A stretch of 63,635 nucleotides of DNA from Actinomadura harenae (GCF_003696215.1 NZ_RFFG01000050.1:1-63635); one strand, 5' to 3'. Shown: positions 8,583 to 17,191, counted from the first letter of the stretch. Translations and numbers: made by a program. The notes: generated by a model from the letters alone, not told the origin.

Positions 8583-9625
8583 GAGGGGTGCCTTTCGGTA
8601 GAGGACAGGTGCCAGTCCCACAGCCGCGCGCCGAGGCGGCGGGCCGCGGTCATGCTCGCCCAGGCCGCGGCCTCGACGAGCGCCCGGTCGTCCGGGCGGA
8701 TCTCGCGGAAGGCCGCGACGTCCGACGGGGCGACCTGGTAGGAGGCCATCGCGGTCGTCAGGGTGAGGACGGCGACGGGGGCCAGGTCCGCGCCGAGTCC
8801 GGCGGTGGCCTCCCGGACCCAGGCGCGCCCCATGGGGGGCGGGGTGCCGTCCCAGGCGTCCAGGGCGTCCTCGACGAGGTCGCGGACCGGGCGGGGCACG
8901 ACGCGGCGGCCCGCCGCGTCGACCGCCGAGGCCGCCCGCGCGTACGCGTCGGCGACCGTCGGGCTGCCCGCCGCCCACGCCATGTCCGCGGGCAGGACGG
9001 CCTCGGGCAGCAGCCCCAGCGACCGTCCGGGCTCCACGTGGGCGTTCGGGCGCAGGAACCGGCCGATCCGGCCGGACAGCGGTCCGCGCAGGGCGGCGGG
9101 CACCTCGCTCGGCAGCACCGAGTCCTCGAGGAAGACGTTCACCATCCGGTTGAGGTACTGGAAGGTGACCGCGACCCCGGCCAGCTCGGCGGCCTCCTCG
9201 GCCGTGTACCGCGCGGGTCGTTCCTGGAGCGCCCACGCGGCGGACGGGAGCCGGGCCGGGCCGTCCGCCCGGCCGTTCCCGTCCGGCGCGGGCGCGGGGG
9301 CGTCCCGTCCCGGGGACAGGGCGCGCAGGGTCGACGTGTGCACCTCCACGCAGTACGGGCAGGAGTTGGACGCCGAGATCGCGGCGGCCACCGCCTCCCG
9401 GTCGGCCCGGCGGGTCGTCCCGGCGAGCAGGGTCTCGCGCAGGGTCGTCCACGAGGCGGCGAGCACCCGCGGCGCCGGGGAGTGCAGCGCGACGGGCGGG
9501 GCCAGCATGCCGAAGTCCCCTTCGAGCTGGTCGTAGACCTCCGCGACCAGCCCCTGCGCCGATCCGGCGGGGACCGGCCGCACGTGCCGGACCTGCCGCA
9601 CCGACCTGCGAAGCAGCCTCCTCAT
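8579..9625 (-). CDS. Carboxymuconolactone decarboxylase/AhpD-like protein
   Basis: This 348-residue protein has an AhpD/CMD core with CPYCVEVHTSTL, where CxxC is followed by E-x-H in the arrangement of the AhpD peroxidase site. The remaining length looks like a second, diverged CMD unit. It lies three bases after the GMC oxidoreductase gene and overlaps the thymidylyltransferase start. In many actinomycetes such proteins are two-domain peroxidase-like enzymes or have no known substrate. Protection from peroxide made by the flavin oxidase upstream is a plausible role here, but is inference. Confidence 0.75.
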   Translation of the reverse strand: MRRLLRRSVRQVRHVRPVPAGSAQGLVAEVYDQLEGDFGMLAPPVALHSPAPRVLAASWTTLRETLLAGTTRRADREAVAAAISASNSCPYCVEVHTSTLRALSPGRDAPAPAPDGNGRADGPARLPSAAWALQERPARYTAEEAAELAGVAVTFQYLNRMVNVFLEDSVLPSEVPAALRGPLSGRIGRFLRPNAHVEPGRSLGLLPEAVLPADMAWAAGSPTVADAYARAASAVDAAGRRVVPRPVRDLVEDALDAWDGTPPPMGRAWVREATAGLGADLAPVAVLTLTTAMASYQVAPSDVAAFREIRPDDRALVEAAAWASMTAARRLGARLWDWHLSSTERHPS

Positions 9626-9628
9626 CGG

Positions 9629-11284
9629 CTATCCCGCGGCGAGGTCGCGGGCGAGCCGGACCGTGCCGCGCCGCGCGCTGGTCTCGCCCTCGGGCGACGG
9701 CGCGCCGTAGCGGACGTCGATCCCCCGCTCCCGCGCCGCGCCGACGATGCCGGGGACGGCCCGCTCGGCGAGCGCCGCGATGGTCATGGCCGGGTTGACG
9801 GTCAGGGCGCACGGCACCGCCGAGCCGTCGGTGACGAAGATGCCCGGGTGGTCGCGGAGCTCGTGCCGGTCGTCCAGGGCCGACGTCGACGGGTCGTCGC
9901 CGATCCGGCACGACGCGAGCGGGTGGACGGTGTAGGCGCCGACGACGTCGTTGGTCCAGGCCGCGACCTCGGCGAGGCCGTCGCGCTCCACGATGTCCCG
10001 GACCTCGGCGTCCGCCATGGCCCAGGCGCGCAGCGTGTTGGCGGTGGGGTGGTAGCTGAGGGCGCCGCGTCCGAGCATCTGCTGGGAGATCCGGGTCGCG
10101 TTGCCCGTCGGGGGCGGCGGGCCGAAGACGCCCTCGTTGTCGTCCTCGATCATCTGGAAGATCGTCAGCCAGGACGACCACTTGGCGAGCAGGTCCTTCT
10201 TCTCCGCGCCGAACCAGGTCGGGTCGGCGCCGCCCGGGACCTGCGCGAGGATCGTCCCCAGGCCGGGCGGGAAGTACAGCTGCTCCAGCGAGAAGCGGGA
10301 GTACTCGGGCAGGGACCCGTCCAGGCGGTCCCAGTTGGCCACGCACGGGCCCTTGCCGATCTGGTTCGAACCGTAGGGAAGCCCGTCCTGGCGGCCGAGG
10401 CCCAGCACCTCCCGGACGCGGTCCTCGTCGATGACGGCGGTGTTGAGCCGCTCCCCGTTGCCGGAGAAGTACCGTCCGACGGCGTGCGGCATCCTGCCCA
10501 GGTGCGGCTCGCTGCGCTGGAGGATCACCGGGGTGGCCCCGGCGCCCGCGGCGAGGATCACCATCTTCGCGGCGATCGTCCCGCTGCCGGTCTGGATCCG
10601 GTAGTCCTCGTCGTCGACGAGGTTGTAGTGCACCACGTAGCCGCCGTCGTCGGTGCGCGTGAGGTGCTGCACCTCGTGCAGCGGCCGGATCTCGGCGCCG
10701 TGGGCGAGCGCGGCGGGCAGGTAGTTCAGCAGCAGCGACCGCTTCGCGTCGAACCGGCAGCCGGCCATCATCCAGTTGCAGTTGGTGCACTTGTCGTTGT
10801 CGATGGCGACGGGGACGGGGTTCGCGGTGCGGCCCGAGTGCGAGCACATGGCGCCCCACAGGCCGCCCGCGTAGGTCACGTCGTTCCAGTCCTGCGTGTG
10901 GACGGGCAGCGCCTCGGCGACCCGGTCGTACCAGGGGTCGAGGGTGTCGCGATTGATCGCCCCCGGCCACATGCGGCGTCCGATGCTGCCGTGCCGCTCG
11001 AAGATGAAGCGGGGCGCGCGGGGCATCGCCGCGAAGTAGACGACGCTCCCGCCGCCGACGCAGTTGCCGCCGAGCAGGCTCATGCCGTCGCCGACGACGA
11101 AGTCGAAGGCCCGCGTGTAGGACGAGCCGAGCTTGAAGTCGTGCTCGAAGTCGTCGGTGCCGAGCCACGGCCCGCGCTCCAGCACCACGACCTTCGCGCC
11201 CCCGGCGGCGAGGTGGTAGGCGGTGATGGCACCGCCGAAGCCGCTGCCGATGACCAGGACGTCGATCTGTTCCATGGCGCTCAT
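9629..11284 (-). CDS. GMC-family (cholesterol-oxidase-like) flavin oxidoreductase
   Basis: The 551-residue protein has an N-terminal FAD motif VLVIGSGFGGAITAYHLA, the GGGSVVYFAAM loop, a Cys cluster CTNCNWMMAGC around residues 160-175, and a C-terminal GMC segment (HPLASCRIGDDPSTSALDD, then VTDGSAVPCALTVNPAMTIAALAER). GMC enzymes oxidise alcohols with FAD. The ATG is chosen because GGGGAG lies six bases upstream, and it overlaps the stop of the small gene at 11281 as ATGA. That pairing is typical of flavin dehydrogenases with a small partner. The substrate is unknown; an alcohol on the enediyne core or an aryl side chain would fit the cluster. Confidence 0.85.
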   Translation of the reverse strand: MSAMEQIDVLVIGSGFGGAITAYHLAAGGAKVVVLERGPWLGTDDFEHDFKLGSSYTRAFDFVVGDGMSLLGGNCVGGGSVVYFAAMPRAPRFIFERHGSIGRRMWPGAINRDTLDPWYDRVAEALPVHTQDWNDVTYAGGLWGAMCSHSGRTANPVPVAIDNDKCTNCNWMMAGCRFDAKRSLLLNYLPAALAHGAEIRPLHEVQHLTRTDDGGYVVHYNLVDDEDYRIQTGSGTIAAKMVILAAGAGATPVILQRSEPHLGRMPHAVGRYFSGNGERLNTAVIDEDRVREVLGLGRQDGLPYGSNQIGKGPCVANWDRLDGSLPEYSRFSLEQLYFPPGLGTILAQVPGGADPTWFGAEKKDLLAKWSSWLTIFQMIEDDNEGVFGPPPPTGNATRISQQMLGRGALSYHPTANTLRAWAMADAEVRDIVERDGLAEVAAWTNDVVGAYTVHPLASCRIGDDPSTSALDDRHELRDHPGIFVTDGSAVPCALTVNPAMTIAALAERAVPGIVGAARERGIDVRYGAPSPEGETSARRGTVRLARDLAAG

Positions 11285-11850
11285 GCCGGGCTCCCCGAGG
11301 GCGTCGTGGCGGGATGCAGGCGGGCCAGCGGCCTGCCGTAGGAGTAGCGGGGGAACCGCCACAGGCCGTCGGGGTCGGGCGTCGCGAACCCCATGGCCAG
11401 CAGCCCCGGGTGGCCGTCGGCCATCGCCTCCGCGGTGCTGGTGTGGGCGGCCGAGTCGTAGGCCATGTTGCTGAACAGCGTCAGCAGGACCCAGAACTCC
11501 TTCTCCGGGTGACCGGGCGCGACCAGCCGCCGCACCAGCGCCGTCCGCTGCGCGAAGGAGAGCCCGACGAACGGCGGGACGGACGGGTCGAGCGCCAGCC
11601 CCTCCTCGGCGGCGTACGCCTCCGCGTGCTCGCCGAGCCGAGAGACCAGGTCGCCGAGCATCGGGGTGATGCCGGTCGCCGACCAGTCCAGCAGCTCCAG
11701 GGCTCCCGCGGCGACGGCCCCGGGGCCCTCGGCGGCCCCCGCGATCGCATGGTCGTCGGGGAACCTCTTCTCGCCGGGGACGATGGTGTCCGCGAACGCC
11801 TCGAGCGTCATCGTCGCCTCTGGTGACCGGTCTGCCGTGACCTCTGCCAT
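11281..11850 (-). CDS. Small partner of the GMC oxidoreductase (gluconate-dehydrogenase subunit 3-like)
   Basis: This 189-residue protein includes MTLEAFADTIVPGEKRFPDD, the opening pattern of gluconate 2-dehydrogenase subunit 3-like proteins that pair with GMC flavoproteins. It ends with a helical region and RFPRYSYGRPLARLHPATT. The second of two nearby ATGs is preferred because GGGAGG is eight bases ahead of it. Unlike many subunit 3 proteins there is no Tat signal, so the complex is probably cytoplasmic. It is the first gene of a four-gene operon that uses a cluster-type promoter. The family call is moderate because the similarity is short. Confidence 0.65.
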   Translation of the reverse strand: MAEVTADRSPEATMTLEAFADTIVPGEKRFPDDHAIAGAAEGPGAVAAGALELLDWSATGITPMLGDLVSRLGEHAEAYAAEEGLALDPSVPPFVGLSFAQRTALVRRLVAPGHPEKEFWVLLTLFSNMAYDSAAHTSTAEAMADGHPGLLAMGFATPDPDGLWRFPRYSYGRPLARLHPATTPSGSPA

Positions 11851-12187
11851 GCGCATCGCCTCCCTCGTGGGCCGGCGGACCGGGCCGTCCCGCGCGCCGG
11901 TGCCGCACGGAACCCATCGTCCGGGGACGCCTCCCCGGGCCACATCCTCGGAATTGCCGTGCGGGGGCGGGCCCCGGCCGCGCGCCCCGGCGACACCGGT
12001 GGGTTCCGGTGAGTTCCGGTCGCCGGACGGGTCACATGGCTGTAAGAGGGACCGGACGGAGGGAGCGTGCCGGATGAGAAAACCCTTGAAGCTCGACGCG
12101 GCCCGCCCCGCGGATGTGATCATTTCTGGACGATGACAGGGTGAGTCGGTCCGCCCTGGAACGACGCGACGGAACGGCGGGGATCTC
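11851..12187. other. 337-base divergent intergenic region
   Basis: It contains the leftward cluster-type promoter (11916-11957), two copies of GTTCCGGT at 12003-12010 and 12013-12020, and a lower-GC patch near 12075-12135. No clear promoter for the rightward gene at 12188 and no coding frame were seen. Confidence 0.5.
11916..11957 (-). promoter_or_regulatory. Cluster-type promoter before the GMC/thymidylyltransferase operon
   Basis: Read leftwards, GCAATTCCGAGGATGTGG at 11957-11940 is followed by GACGAT at 11921-11916, spacing 38. The ATG at 11850 is 65 bases beyond. Confidence 0.6.
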
Positions 12188-13018
12188 GTGCAGGCGTTCG
12201 TGCTGGTCCCGGGGACCTGGATGGGTCCCTGGATCTGGAAGAGGGTCGCCGACGGGCTGCGTGCCCGCGGCCACTCGGTCCATCTCGTCACGCTGTCAGG
12301 ACTGGGCCGGGACGGAGACGACGTCTCCGGCATCGGCCTGGACACCCACATCGAGGACGTGCACGCGGTCCTGCGCGACCTCGCCCCCGAGCGGGTCGTC
12401 CTGGTGAGCCACGGCACCTCCGGGATCGTCGCGGGGGCGGTCGCCGACCGCGAGCCGTGCCGCGTGGACCGCTCGGTCTACGTGGAGGCGTCACTCCCGC
12501 ACGACGGGAGGTCGGCGATCGACGCGTTCGGCGAGCCGCTGCGCGGCGCCGAGCTCCGGCTGATCGAGGAGAACGGCGGGCGCTGGCCGGTCCCGGACGT
12601 CGACGTGGTGGCCGACGAGCAGGGCCTCACCGACGAGCAGGCGACGTGGCTGGCCGGACGCCTCCGGGACCATCCGGGACGGCCGCTCACCGAGCCCGTC
12701 CGCCTGACCCGCCCGCTCGCGGAGCAGCGCGCCACCTATGTCGTGTGCGCGCTGGAGCACTTCCACGGACGGCTCGCCCCCGACGTGGAACGGATGCGGA
12801 CCGTTCCCACGTGGCGGTTCCGCACGCTCGACACCGGCCTGTGGCCGATGGTGTCGGCCCCGGACGAGCTGGTGGCGCTGCTGGACGAGATCGCCGCCGA
12901 GGTCGCCGCGGAATCCGGTTCCGGCGCCGGTGTCGAGGGGCCCTCCGGGGGCGTCCGGCCGCGGGCGGCGTGGGACACGCCCGGGGATGAGGTGGGTCCG
13001 CAGCTCGGAAAGGGCTAA
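12188..13018 (+). CDS. Alpha/beta-hydrolase-fold protein lacking its catalytic Ser and His
   Basis: This 276-residue protein has the fold of the salicylate-esterase/EstC-like group: FVLVPGTWMGPWIWKRVADGL at the N-terminus and a strand ending in VVLVSHGTSG. In active relatives that last motif is GHSxGG. Here Gly76 occupies the nucleophile Ser position, and Leu218 (LDTGLWPMVSAPDEL) replaces the usual catalytic His. Both key residues are therefore lost while the rest of the fold is kept. A non-hydrolytic role, such as cyclisation, binding or dehydration, or a decayed enzyme, should be considered. The C-terminal 40 residues are low-complexity. The GTG start is weakly supported (GGCGGGG upstream). 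Confidence 0.7.
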   Translation: MQAFVLVPGTWMGPWIWKRVADGLRARGHSVHLVTLSGLGRDGDDVSGIGLDTHIEDVHAVLRDLAPERVVLVSHGTSGIVAGAVADREPCRVDRSVYVEASLPHDGRSAIDAFGEPLRGAELRLIEENGGRWPVPDVDVVADEQGLTDEQATWLAGRLRDHPGRPLTEPVRLTRPLAEQRATYVVCALEHFHGRLAPDVERMRTVPTWRFRTLDTGLWPMVSAPDELVALLDEIAAEVAAESGSGAGVEGPSGGVRPRAAWDTPGDEVGPQLGKG

Positions 13019-13103
13019 TCTCCCCGGGAGGAATCCCGACTTTCCGTGATCAGGGAGGTACGCGGTCCCATGGCCGGGGAAGCGTGTCCACGTCAACGTT
13101 CCG

Positions 13104-13811
13104 GTGGCCGTGTCTCCGCGGCGGGCTGACCCCGAACTGCGTCTCGCGCTGATCGACATCGGCGCGCGGCTGCTGGCCGAGGGCGGCCCGCGCGCCCTGT
13201 CCACCCGGCGCCTGGCCGCCGAGGCGGGGTGCTCGACGCAGGCCGTCTACACCCACTTCGGCGGTATGAGCGGGCTCGTCCGCGAGATGGTCCACGAGGG
13301 GTTCGACCGGCTCCAGACGCACTTCGCGCACGTCGCCGACTCCGACGACCCCGTCGCCGACATCGCCCTGCTCGGCATCGCCTACCGCCGCAACGGCGGC
13401 CGCAACCCGCACCTCTACGCGATCATGTTCGGCACGACGACCCACACCGGGTACCGCCTGAACGAGCCGGACCGCCAGTACGGCCGGTACACGCTCGGCC
13501 GGGTCTCCCGGACGGCCGCCCGCTGCATCGACTCCGGGCGCTTCACCGCCGCCGACCCCGAACTCGTCGCCCACCACATGTGGACGGCCGTCCACGGCAT
13601 CGTCAGCCTCGAGCTCGGCGACTACCTGATCCCGCCGTACGACGCCGACACCTGTTTCGAGACGCAGCTCGTCAACCTCATGGTCGCCCAGGGCGACGGA
13701 CGCGCCCGGGCGACGCGGTCGATCGCGGCCGCGCGCCTGCGCGCCGTCGGCCTGGAGGAGAGGGCGGGCGGTCTTGAGGAGAGGGCGGGCGGTCTGCCCG
13801 CCCCCTCCTGA
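13104..13811 (+). CDS. TetR-family transcriptional regulator
   Basis: This 235-residue protein has a TetR helix-turn-helix at about residues 12-55 (STRRLAAEAGCSTQAVYTHFGG) followed by a helical ligand domain (TetR_C WHG-like: HHMWTAVHGIVSLELG). The GTG start is the first in frame after a poor ribosome site, so a start two codons later is possible. The C-terminus carries a duplicated heptad EERAGGL, EERAGGL from a 21-base tandem duplication that also forms part of the terminator. It may control the MFS exporter or its own neighbours; nothing in the sequence decides this. Confidence 0.85.
   Translation: MAVSPRRADPELRLALIDIGARLLAEGGPRALSTRRLAAEAGCSTQAVYTHFGGMSGLVREMVHEGFDRLQTHFAHVADSDDPVADIALLGIAYRRNGGRNPHLYAIMFGTTTHTGYRLNEPDRQYGRYTLGRVSRTAARCIDSGRFTAADPELVAHHMWTAVHGIVSLELGDYLIPPYDADTCFETQLVNLMVAQGDGRARATRSIAAARLRAVGLEERAGGLEERAGGLPAPS
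13755..13796 (+). repeat. 21-base tandem duplication at the 3' end of the TetR gene
   Basis: Two copies, 13755-13775 and 13776-13796, are identical except for the final base. They keep the reading frame and add seven residues. Confidence 0.75.
13782..13806. terminator. Terminator hairpin between TetR and reductase-like genes
   Basis: AGGGCGGGC (13782-13790) pairs with GCCCGCCCCCT (13796-13806) with one bulged base, across a five-base loop. The stem overlaps the end of the TetR gene and lies between convergent genes. Confidence 0.65.
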
Positions 13812-13829
13812 ACCCCGCGCGGCGGCCGC

Positions 13830-14369
13830 TCAGTCACCCGGGCGGTAGGTGAGGGAGACGACGCCGTTGGCGAACGTGTGGGAGTCCACGAGCCGCAGCG
13901 GGACGTGCGAGGCGAACAGCGGGATGCCCGCGCCGAGCGCGACCGGGTAGACCATCAGGCGGTACAGGTCGACGAGCCCCTGCTCGGCGACGTGGCGGGC
14001 GAACCGCGCGCCGCCGGGGACGAGGATGTCCCGGCCCGGCAGCGTCCTCAGCCGGTCGACCTCGGTGCGGACGTCGTGCCGGGCGATCCGCGAGTTGGCC
14101 CAGCCCACCTCCGTGAGCGTGGAGGAGAAGACGACCTTCTCGGCCCGGTTGAGCAGCGGGGCCTGCGCGTCGGGGGCGTCCGGCCAGTACCGCTCCTGCT
14201 CCAGGAAGTTGACCCGCCCGATCAGCTGGACGTCCGTCCGCGACACGTAGTCGATGATCCACCGCTCCACCTCCCCGTCCAGGTGGGGGAAGATCCAGTC
14301 GATCGCGCCGTCCTCGGTGGCGACGAAGCCGTCGACGGAGACGGCCATCGCCAGCACGACCCGCCTCAT
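13830..14369 (-). CDS. Dihydrofolate reductase/RibD C-terminal-fold protein
   Basis: The 179-residue protein follows the RibD_C pattern: MRRVVLAMAVSVDGFVA at the start, then LIGRVNFLEQERYWP, VVFSSTLTEVGWANSRI, and ILVPGGARFARHVAEQGLVDLYRLMVYPVALGAGIPLF. Relatives (YyaP/YwjB type) are NADPH-binding reductases with poorly known substrates. Its ATG overlaps the stop of the sigma-factor gene as ATGA, so the two are translated together. Pairing of such a reductase with a SigG/SigJ-like sigma factor is common in actinomycetes, and the link may be regulatory rather than biosynthetic. Confidence 0.8.
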   Translation of the reverse strand: MRRVVLAMAVSVDGFVATEDGAIDWIFPHLDGEVERWIIDYVSRTDVQLIGRVNFLEQERYWPDAPDAQAPLLNRAEKVVFSSTLTEVGWANSRIARHDVRTEVDRLRTLPGRDILVPGGARFARHVAEQGLVDLYRLMVYPVALGAGIPLFASHVPLRLVDSHTFANGVVSLTYRPGD

Positions 14370-15388
14370 GATCCCTCCGGGAGGACGGTCGGCAGCCCGA
14401 ACCGCGGGAACAGCGTCGGGTCGAACGCGGTGATCTCGACGATCGTGCCCTCCGCGACCCACAGCACGTCCAGGACCTGCGCCTCGAACGCCGGATGGCC
14501 CGGCGGCCGGACGTAGTGCGCGACGGCGGGCTGGAGGTTGGCGCGGGTCGGCACGCTGCGCCACTCGCCGGCGTAGATGGGCGAGGCCGGGTCGAGGTAG
14601 GCGCTGACGCCGGTGAAGAAGTCGTGGCGGCCGGCGTAGAAGAGCGGGAGCGGAGGCATCGACACGCGGATGTCCTCGGCCATCAGGTCGGCCATGGCCT
14701 CCGCCATCGTGCTGAGGTCGCCGCGCTCCATGACGTCGATGTACCGCTTGACCAGGCGGCGTTCGGCGACGGTCGGGTCCTCCCCGGCCTGCCATTCGGC
14801 GCGGCGCGAGGGCAGCCGCTGCTTCAGCGTGGCGCGGGCGCGCTGGAGCGCGCTGTTCACCGAGATGACGCTGGTGCCGAGGATGTCGGAGGCGTCCTTG
14901 GCGGGGTACCCGAGGACGTCGCGCAGGAGCAGCACCGAGCGCTGCTTGGGCGGCAGGTACTGGATGGCGGCGATGAACGCCAGCTCGATGGTCTCCTTGG
15001 CGACGACGACGGCGTCCGGCTCGGCGGAGACCTCCGTCAGGGGTTCGATCAGGTGGCCGGGGATGGGCTGGAGCCAGGGGATCTCGTCGGGCAGGTTGCG
15101 CCGGTCCGTCTCGCCGATCCGGCGCGGGACCGGACGGCGCGGGTTGGCGGAGAGGAAGTCCAGGCAGGCGTTGGTGGCGATGCGGTACAGCCAGGCGCGG
15201 AAGGTCGAGCGTCCCTGGAAGGTGTCGCGCTTCTTCCAGGCGCGCAGGAACGTCTCCTGCACCAGGTCCTCGGAGTCTTCGATCGAGCCGAGCATCCGGT
15301 AGCAGTGCACCTGGAGCTCGCGGCGGTGCTTCTCAGCCAGGTCCGTGAACGCGGCCTCGTCGACGACGAGGGACTGATCTTCACTCAT
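14366..15388 (-). CDS. ECF-type RNA polymerase sigma factor with C-terminal SnoaL-like domain
   Basis: This 340-residue protein has sigma region 2 (about residues 15-85, GSIEDSEDLVQETFLRAWKK) and region 4 (about 130-185, LPPKQRSVLLLRDVLGYPAK then helix SVISVNSALQRARATLKQR). A C-terminal SnoaL/NTF2-like domain of about 120 residues follows (VKRYIDVMERGDLSTMAEAM to the end). This is the layout of SigG/SigJ-like ECF groups. Its own upstream region carries the cluster-type promoter on its strand. It is therefore the best candidate in the window for the factor that reads that motif, with autoregulation. This is inference. The ribosome site before ATG 15388 is weak; an in-frame ATG lies at 15403. 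Confidence 0.85.
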   Translation of the reverse strand: MSEDQSLVVDEAAFTDLAEKHRRELQVHCYRMLGSIEDSEDLVQETFLRAWKKRDTFQGRSTFRAWLYRIATNACLDFLSANPRRPVPRRIGETDRRNLPDEIPWLQPIPGHLIEPLTEVSAEPDAVVVAKETIELAFIAAIQYLPPKQRSVLLLRDVLGYPAKDASDILGTSVISVNSALQRARATLKQRLPSRRAEWQAGEDPTVAERRLVKRYIDVMERGDLSTMAEAMADLMAEDIRVSMPPLPLFYAGRHDFFTGVSAYLDPASPIYAGEWRSVPTRANLQPAVAHYVRPPGHPAFEAQVLDVLWVAEGTIVEITAFDPTLFPRFGLPTVLPEGS

Positions 15389-15407
15389 AGCGACGATTGT
15401 CATCGAA

Positions 15408-15448
15408 AAGCTGAGCACTTGGCGAGATGTCGCCATCTCACGACATGC
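15408..15448 (-). promoter_or_regulatory. Cluster-type promoter before the sigma-factor gene
   Basis: Read leftwards, GCATGTCGTGAGATGGCG at 15448-15431 and CAGCTT at 15413-15408 have spacing 37. The ATG at 15388 is 19 bases beyond. It overlaps the rightward copy by two bases. Confidence 0.5.
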
Positions 15449-15456
15449 TGAATTCT
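15415..15456 (+). promoter_or_regulatory. Cluster-type promoter before the phenol hydroxylase gene
   Basis: GCACTTGGCGAGATGTCG at 15415-15432 with AATTCT at 15451-15456, spacing 38. The inverted repeat GAGATG-N4-CATCTC (15424-15439) spans the junction of the two divergent copies. Confidence 0.55.
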
Positions 15457-15511
15457 GGCCCTGGGCGGTTCCTCCGCGCCCCGACCGCCGAGCGAGAGAA
15501 GGGCTCCGACG

Positions 15512-17128
15512 ATGCCCGAACCCAGGCCCGATCCACGCCCCGGCCCGCCCCGCGACGCGTCCCGTGCCTCGTCCCCCGCCCCGTCCCCCGCCGGCGCGTC
15601 CCGCGACGCGTCCCCGGAGACACGGCCCTACACGGGAGCGGAGTACACCGAGAGCCTGCGCGACGACCGCGAGGTCTACCTGGACGGCGAGCGCATCAAG
15701 GACGTCACCGTCCACCCCGCCTTCCGGAACCCGGTCGCCATGACGGCGCGGCTCTACGACTCGCTGCACAACGAGGCGAGCCGCCCGGTGCTGACCGTCC
15801 CGACCGAGGACGGCGCGGGCTACACCCACCGGTTCTTCACCACCCCGCACAGCGCCGAGGACCTGGTCGCCGACCAGGCCGCCATCGCCCACTGGGCGCG
15901 GATGAGCTACGGGTGGATGGGCCGCGGCCCCGACTACAAGGGGTCGTTCCTCGGCACCCTCGGCGCCAACGCCGACTTCTACGGGGAGTACGCCGGCAAC
16001 GCCCGCGCCTGGTACCGGCGGGCGCAGGAGCGCGTCCTGTACTGGAACCACGCGATCGTGCACCCGCCCGTCGACCGGAGCAGGCCGCCGGACGAGGTCG
16101 CCGACGTCTACGTCCACGTCGAGCGCGAGACCGACGCGGGCCTGGTGGTCAGCGGCGCCAAGGTCGTCGCCACCGGCTCGGCGCTGACCCACCACACCTT
16201 CGTCGCGCACTACGGGGTCCCGGTCAAGCGCAAGGAGTTCGCGCTGATCGCGACCATCCCCACCGGCGCGCCCGGGGTGAAGCTGATCTGCCGTCCCTCC
16301 TACACCGCGACGGCCGCCGTGGCGGGCAGCCCCTTCGACTACCCGCTGTCGGCCCGCATGGACGAGAACGACTCCATCCTCGTCCTCGACAAGGTCCTCA
16401 TCCCCTGGGAGAACGTGTTCGTCTACGGCGACCTCGCCAAGGCGCAGACCTTCACCGGCCAGTCGGGGTTCGTCGAGCGGTTCACCTTCCACGGGTGCAC
16501 GCGCCTGGCGGTCAAGCTGGAGTTCATCGCCGGGCTGCTGGCCAAGGCGCTGGAGCTCACGGGCACCGCCGACTTCCGCGGCGTCCAGACCCGGCTCGGC
16601 GAGGTCCTGGCCTGGCGGAACCTGTTCTGGGGCCTGTCGGACGCCGCCGCCCGCAACCCCGTCCCGTGGCGGAACGGGGCCGTCCTGCCCAACCCCGAGT
16701 ACGGGATGGCCTACCGCTGGTTCATGCAGATCGGCTACCCGCGCATCCGCGAGATCGTCCTCCAGGACGTCGCCAGCGGGCTCATCTTCGTCAACTCCAG
16801 CGCGGCGGACTTCTCCAGCCCCGCGATCCGCCCGTACCTGGACCGGTACCTGCGCGGCTCGGGCGGCGCGGACTCCGTCGAGCGGGTCAAGGTGATGAAG
16901 CTGCTCTGGGACGCCGTCGGCACGGAGTTCGGCGGACGCCACGAGCTGTACGAGCGCAACTACGCGGGCAACCACGAGAACACCCGCGTGGAGCTGCTCG
17001 CGGCGCAGACGCTCGGCGGGCAGCTCTCGTCCTACAAGGACCTCGTCGACCAGTGCCTCGCCGAGTACGACCTGGACGGCTGGACCGTCCCCGACCTGGA
17101 GAACTTCTCCGCCCCGCGCGGCCGCTGA
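15512..17128 (+). CDS. FADH2-dependent phenol 3-hydroxylase (SgcC/HpaB family)
   Basis: This 538-residue protein belongs to the 4-hydroxyphenylacetate 3-monooxygenase (HpaB) family. Diagnostic stretches are TGAEYTESLRDDREVYLDG, ARMSYGWMGRGPDYKGSF, and late LLAAQTLGGQLSSYKDLVD. SgcC, the C-1027 homologue, adds an ortho-hydroxyl to a 3-chloro-beta-tyrosyl group held on a carrier protein, using FADH2 and O2. A Pro/Ser/Arg-rich leader of about 35 residues precedes the fold; the ATG is supported by GAGAAGGG upstream. The partner flavin reductase (HpaC type) is not in the window. With the halogenase it should make a chlorocatechol ring, later O-methylated by the enzyme at 24050. Confidence 0.92.
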   Translation: MPEPRPDPRPGPPRDASRASSPAPSPAGASRDASPETRPYTGAEYTESLRDDREVYLDGERIKDVTVHPAFRNPVAMTARLYDSLHNEASRPVLTVPTEDGAGYTHRFFTTPHSAEDLVADQAAIAHWARMSYGWMGRGPDYKGSFLGTLGANADFYGEYAGNARAWYRRAQERVLYWNHAIVHPPVDRSRPPDEVADVYVHVERETDAGLVVSGAKVVATGSALTHHTFVAHYGVPVKRKEFALIATIPTGAPGVKLICRPSYTATAAVAGSPFDYPLSARMDENDSILVLDKVLIPWENVFVYGDLAKAQTFTGQSGFVERFTFHGCTRLAVKLEFIAGLLAKALELTGTADFRGVQTRLGEVLAWRNLFWGLSDAAARNPVPWRNGAVLPNPEYGMAYRWFMQIGYPRIREIVLQDVASGLIFVNSSAADFSSPAIRPYLDRYLRGSGGADSVERVKVMKLLWDAVGTEFGGRHELYERNYAGNHENTRVELLAAQTLGGQLSSYKDLVDQCLAEYDLDGWTVPDLENFSAPRGR

Positions 17129-17145
17129 CCGCCCGTCCCCCCACC

Positions 17146-17187
17146 GGACGCCTGGAGGCCCCTCGCCCAGAGGGCCTCCAGGCGTCC
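17146..17187. terminator. Terminator hairpin 1 between hydroxylase and halogenase
   Basis: GGACGCCTGGAGGCCC (17146-17161) pairs with its exact complement at 17172-17187: a 16-base stem with a 10-base loop, between convergent genes. Confidence 0.85.
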
Positions 17188-17191
17188 TTCG

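Noticed and set aside
12120..12140. CATTTCTGGACGATGACA as a further cluster-type element before the gene at 12188
   Set aside because: It resembles the element only with a gap, and no nAnnnT box lies at the required spacing.
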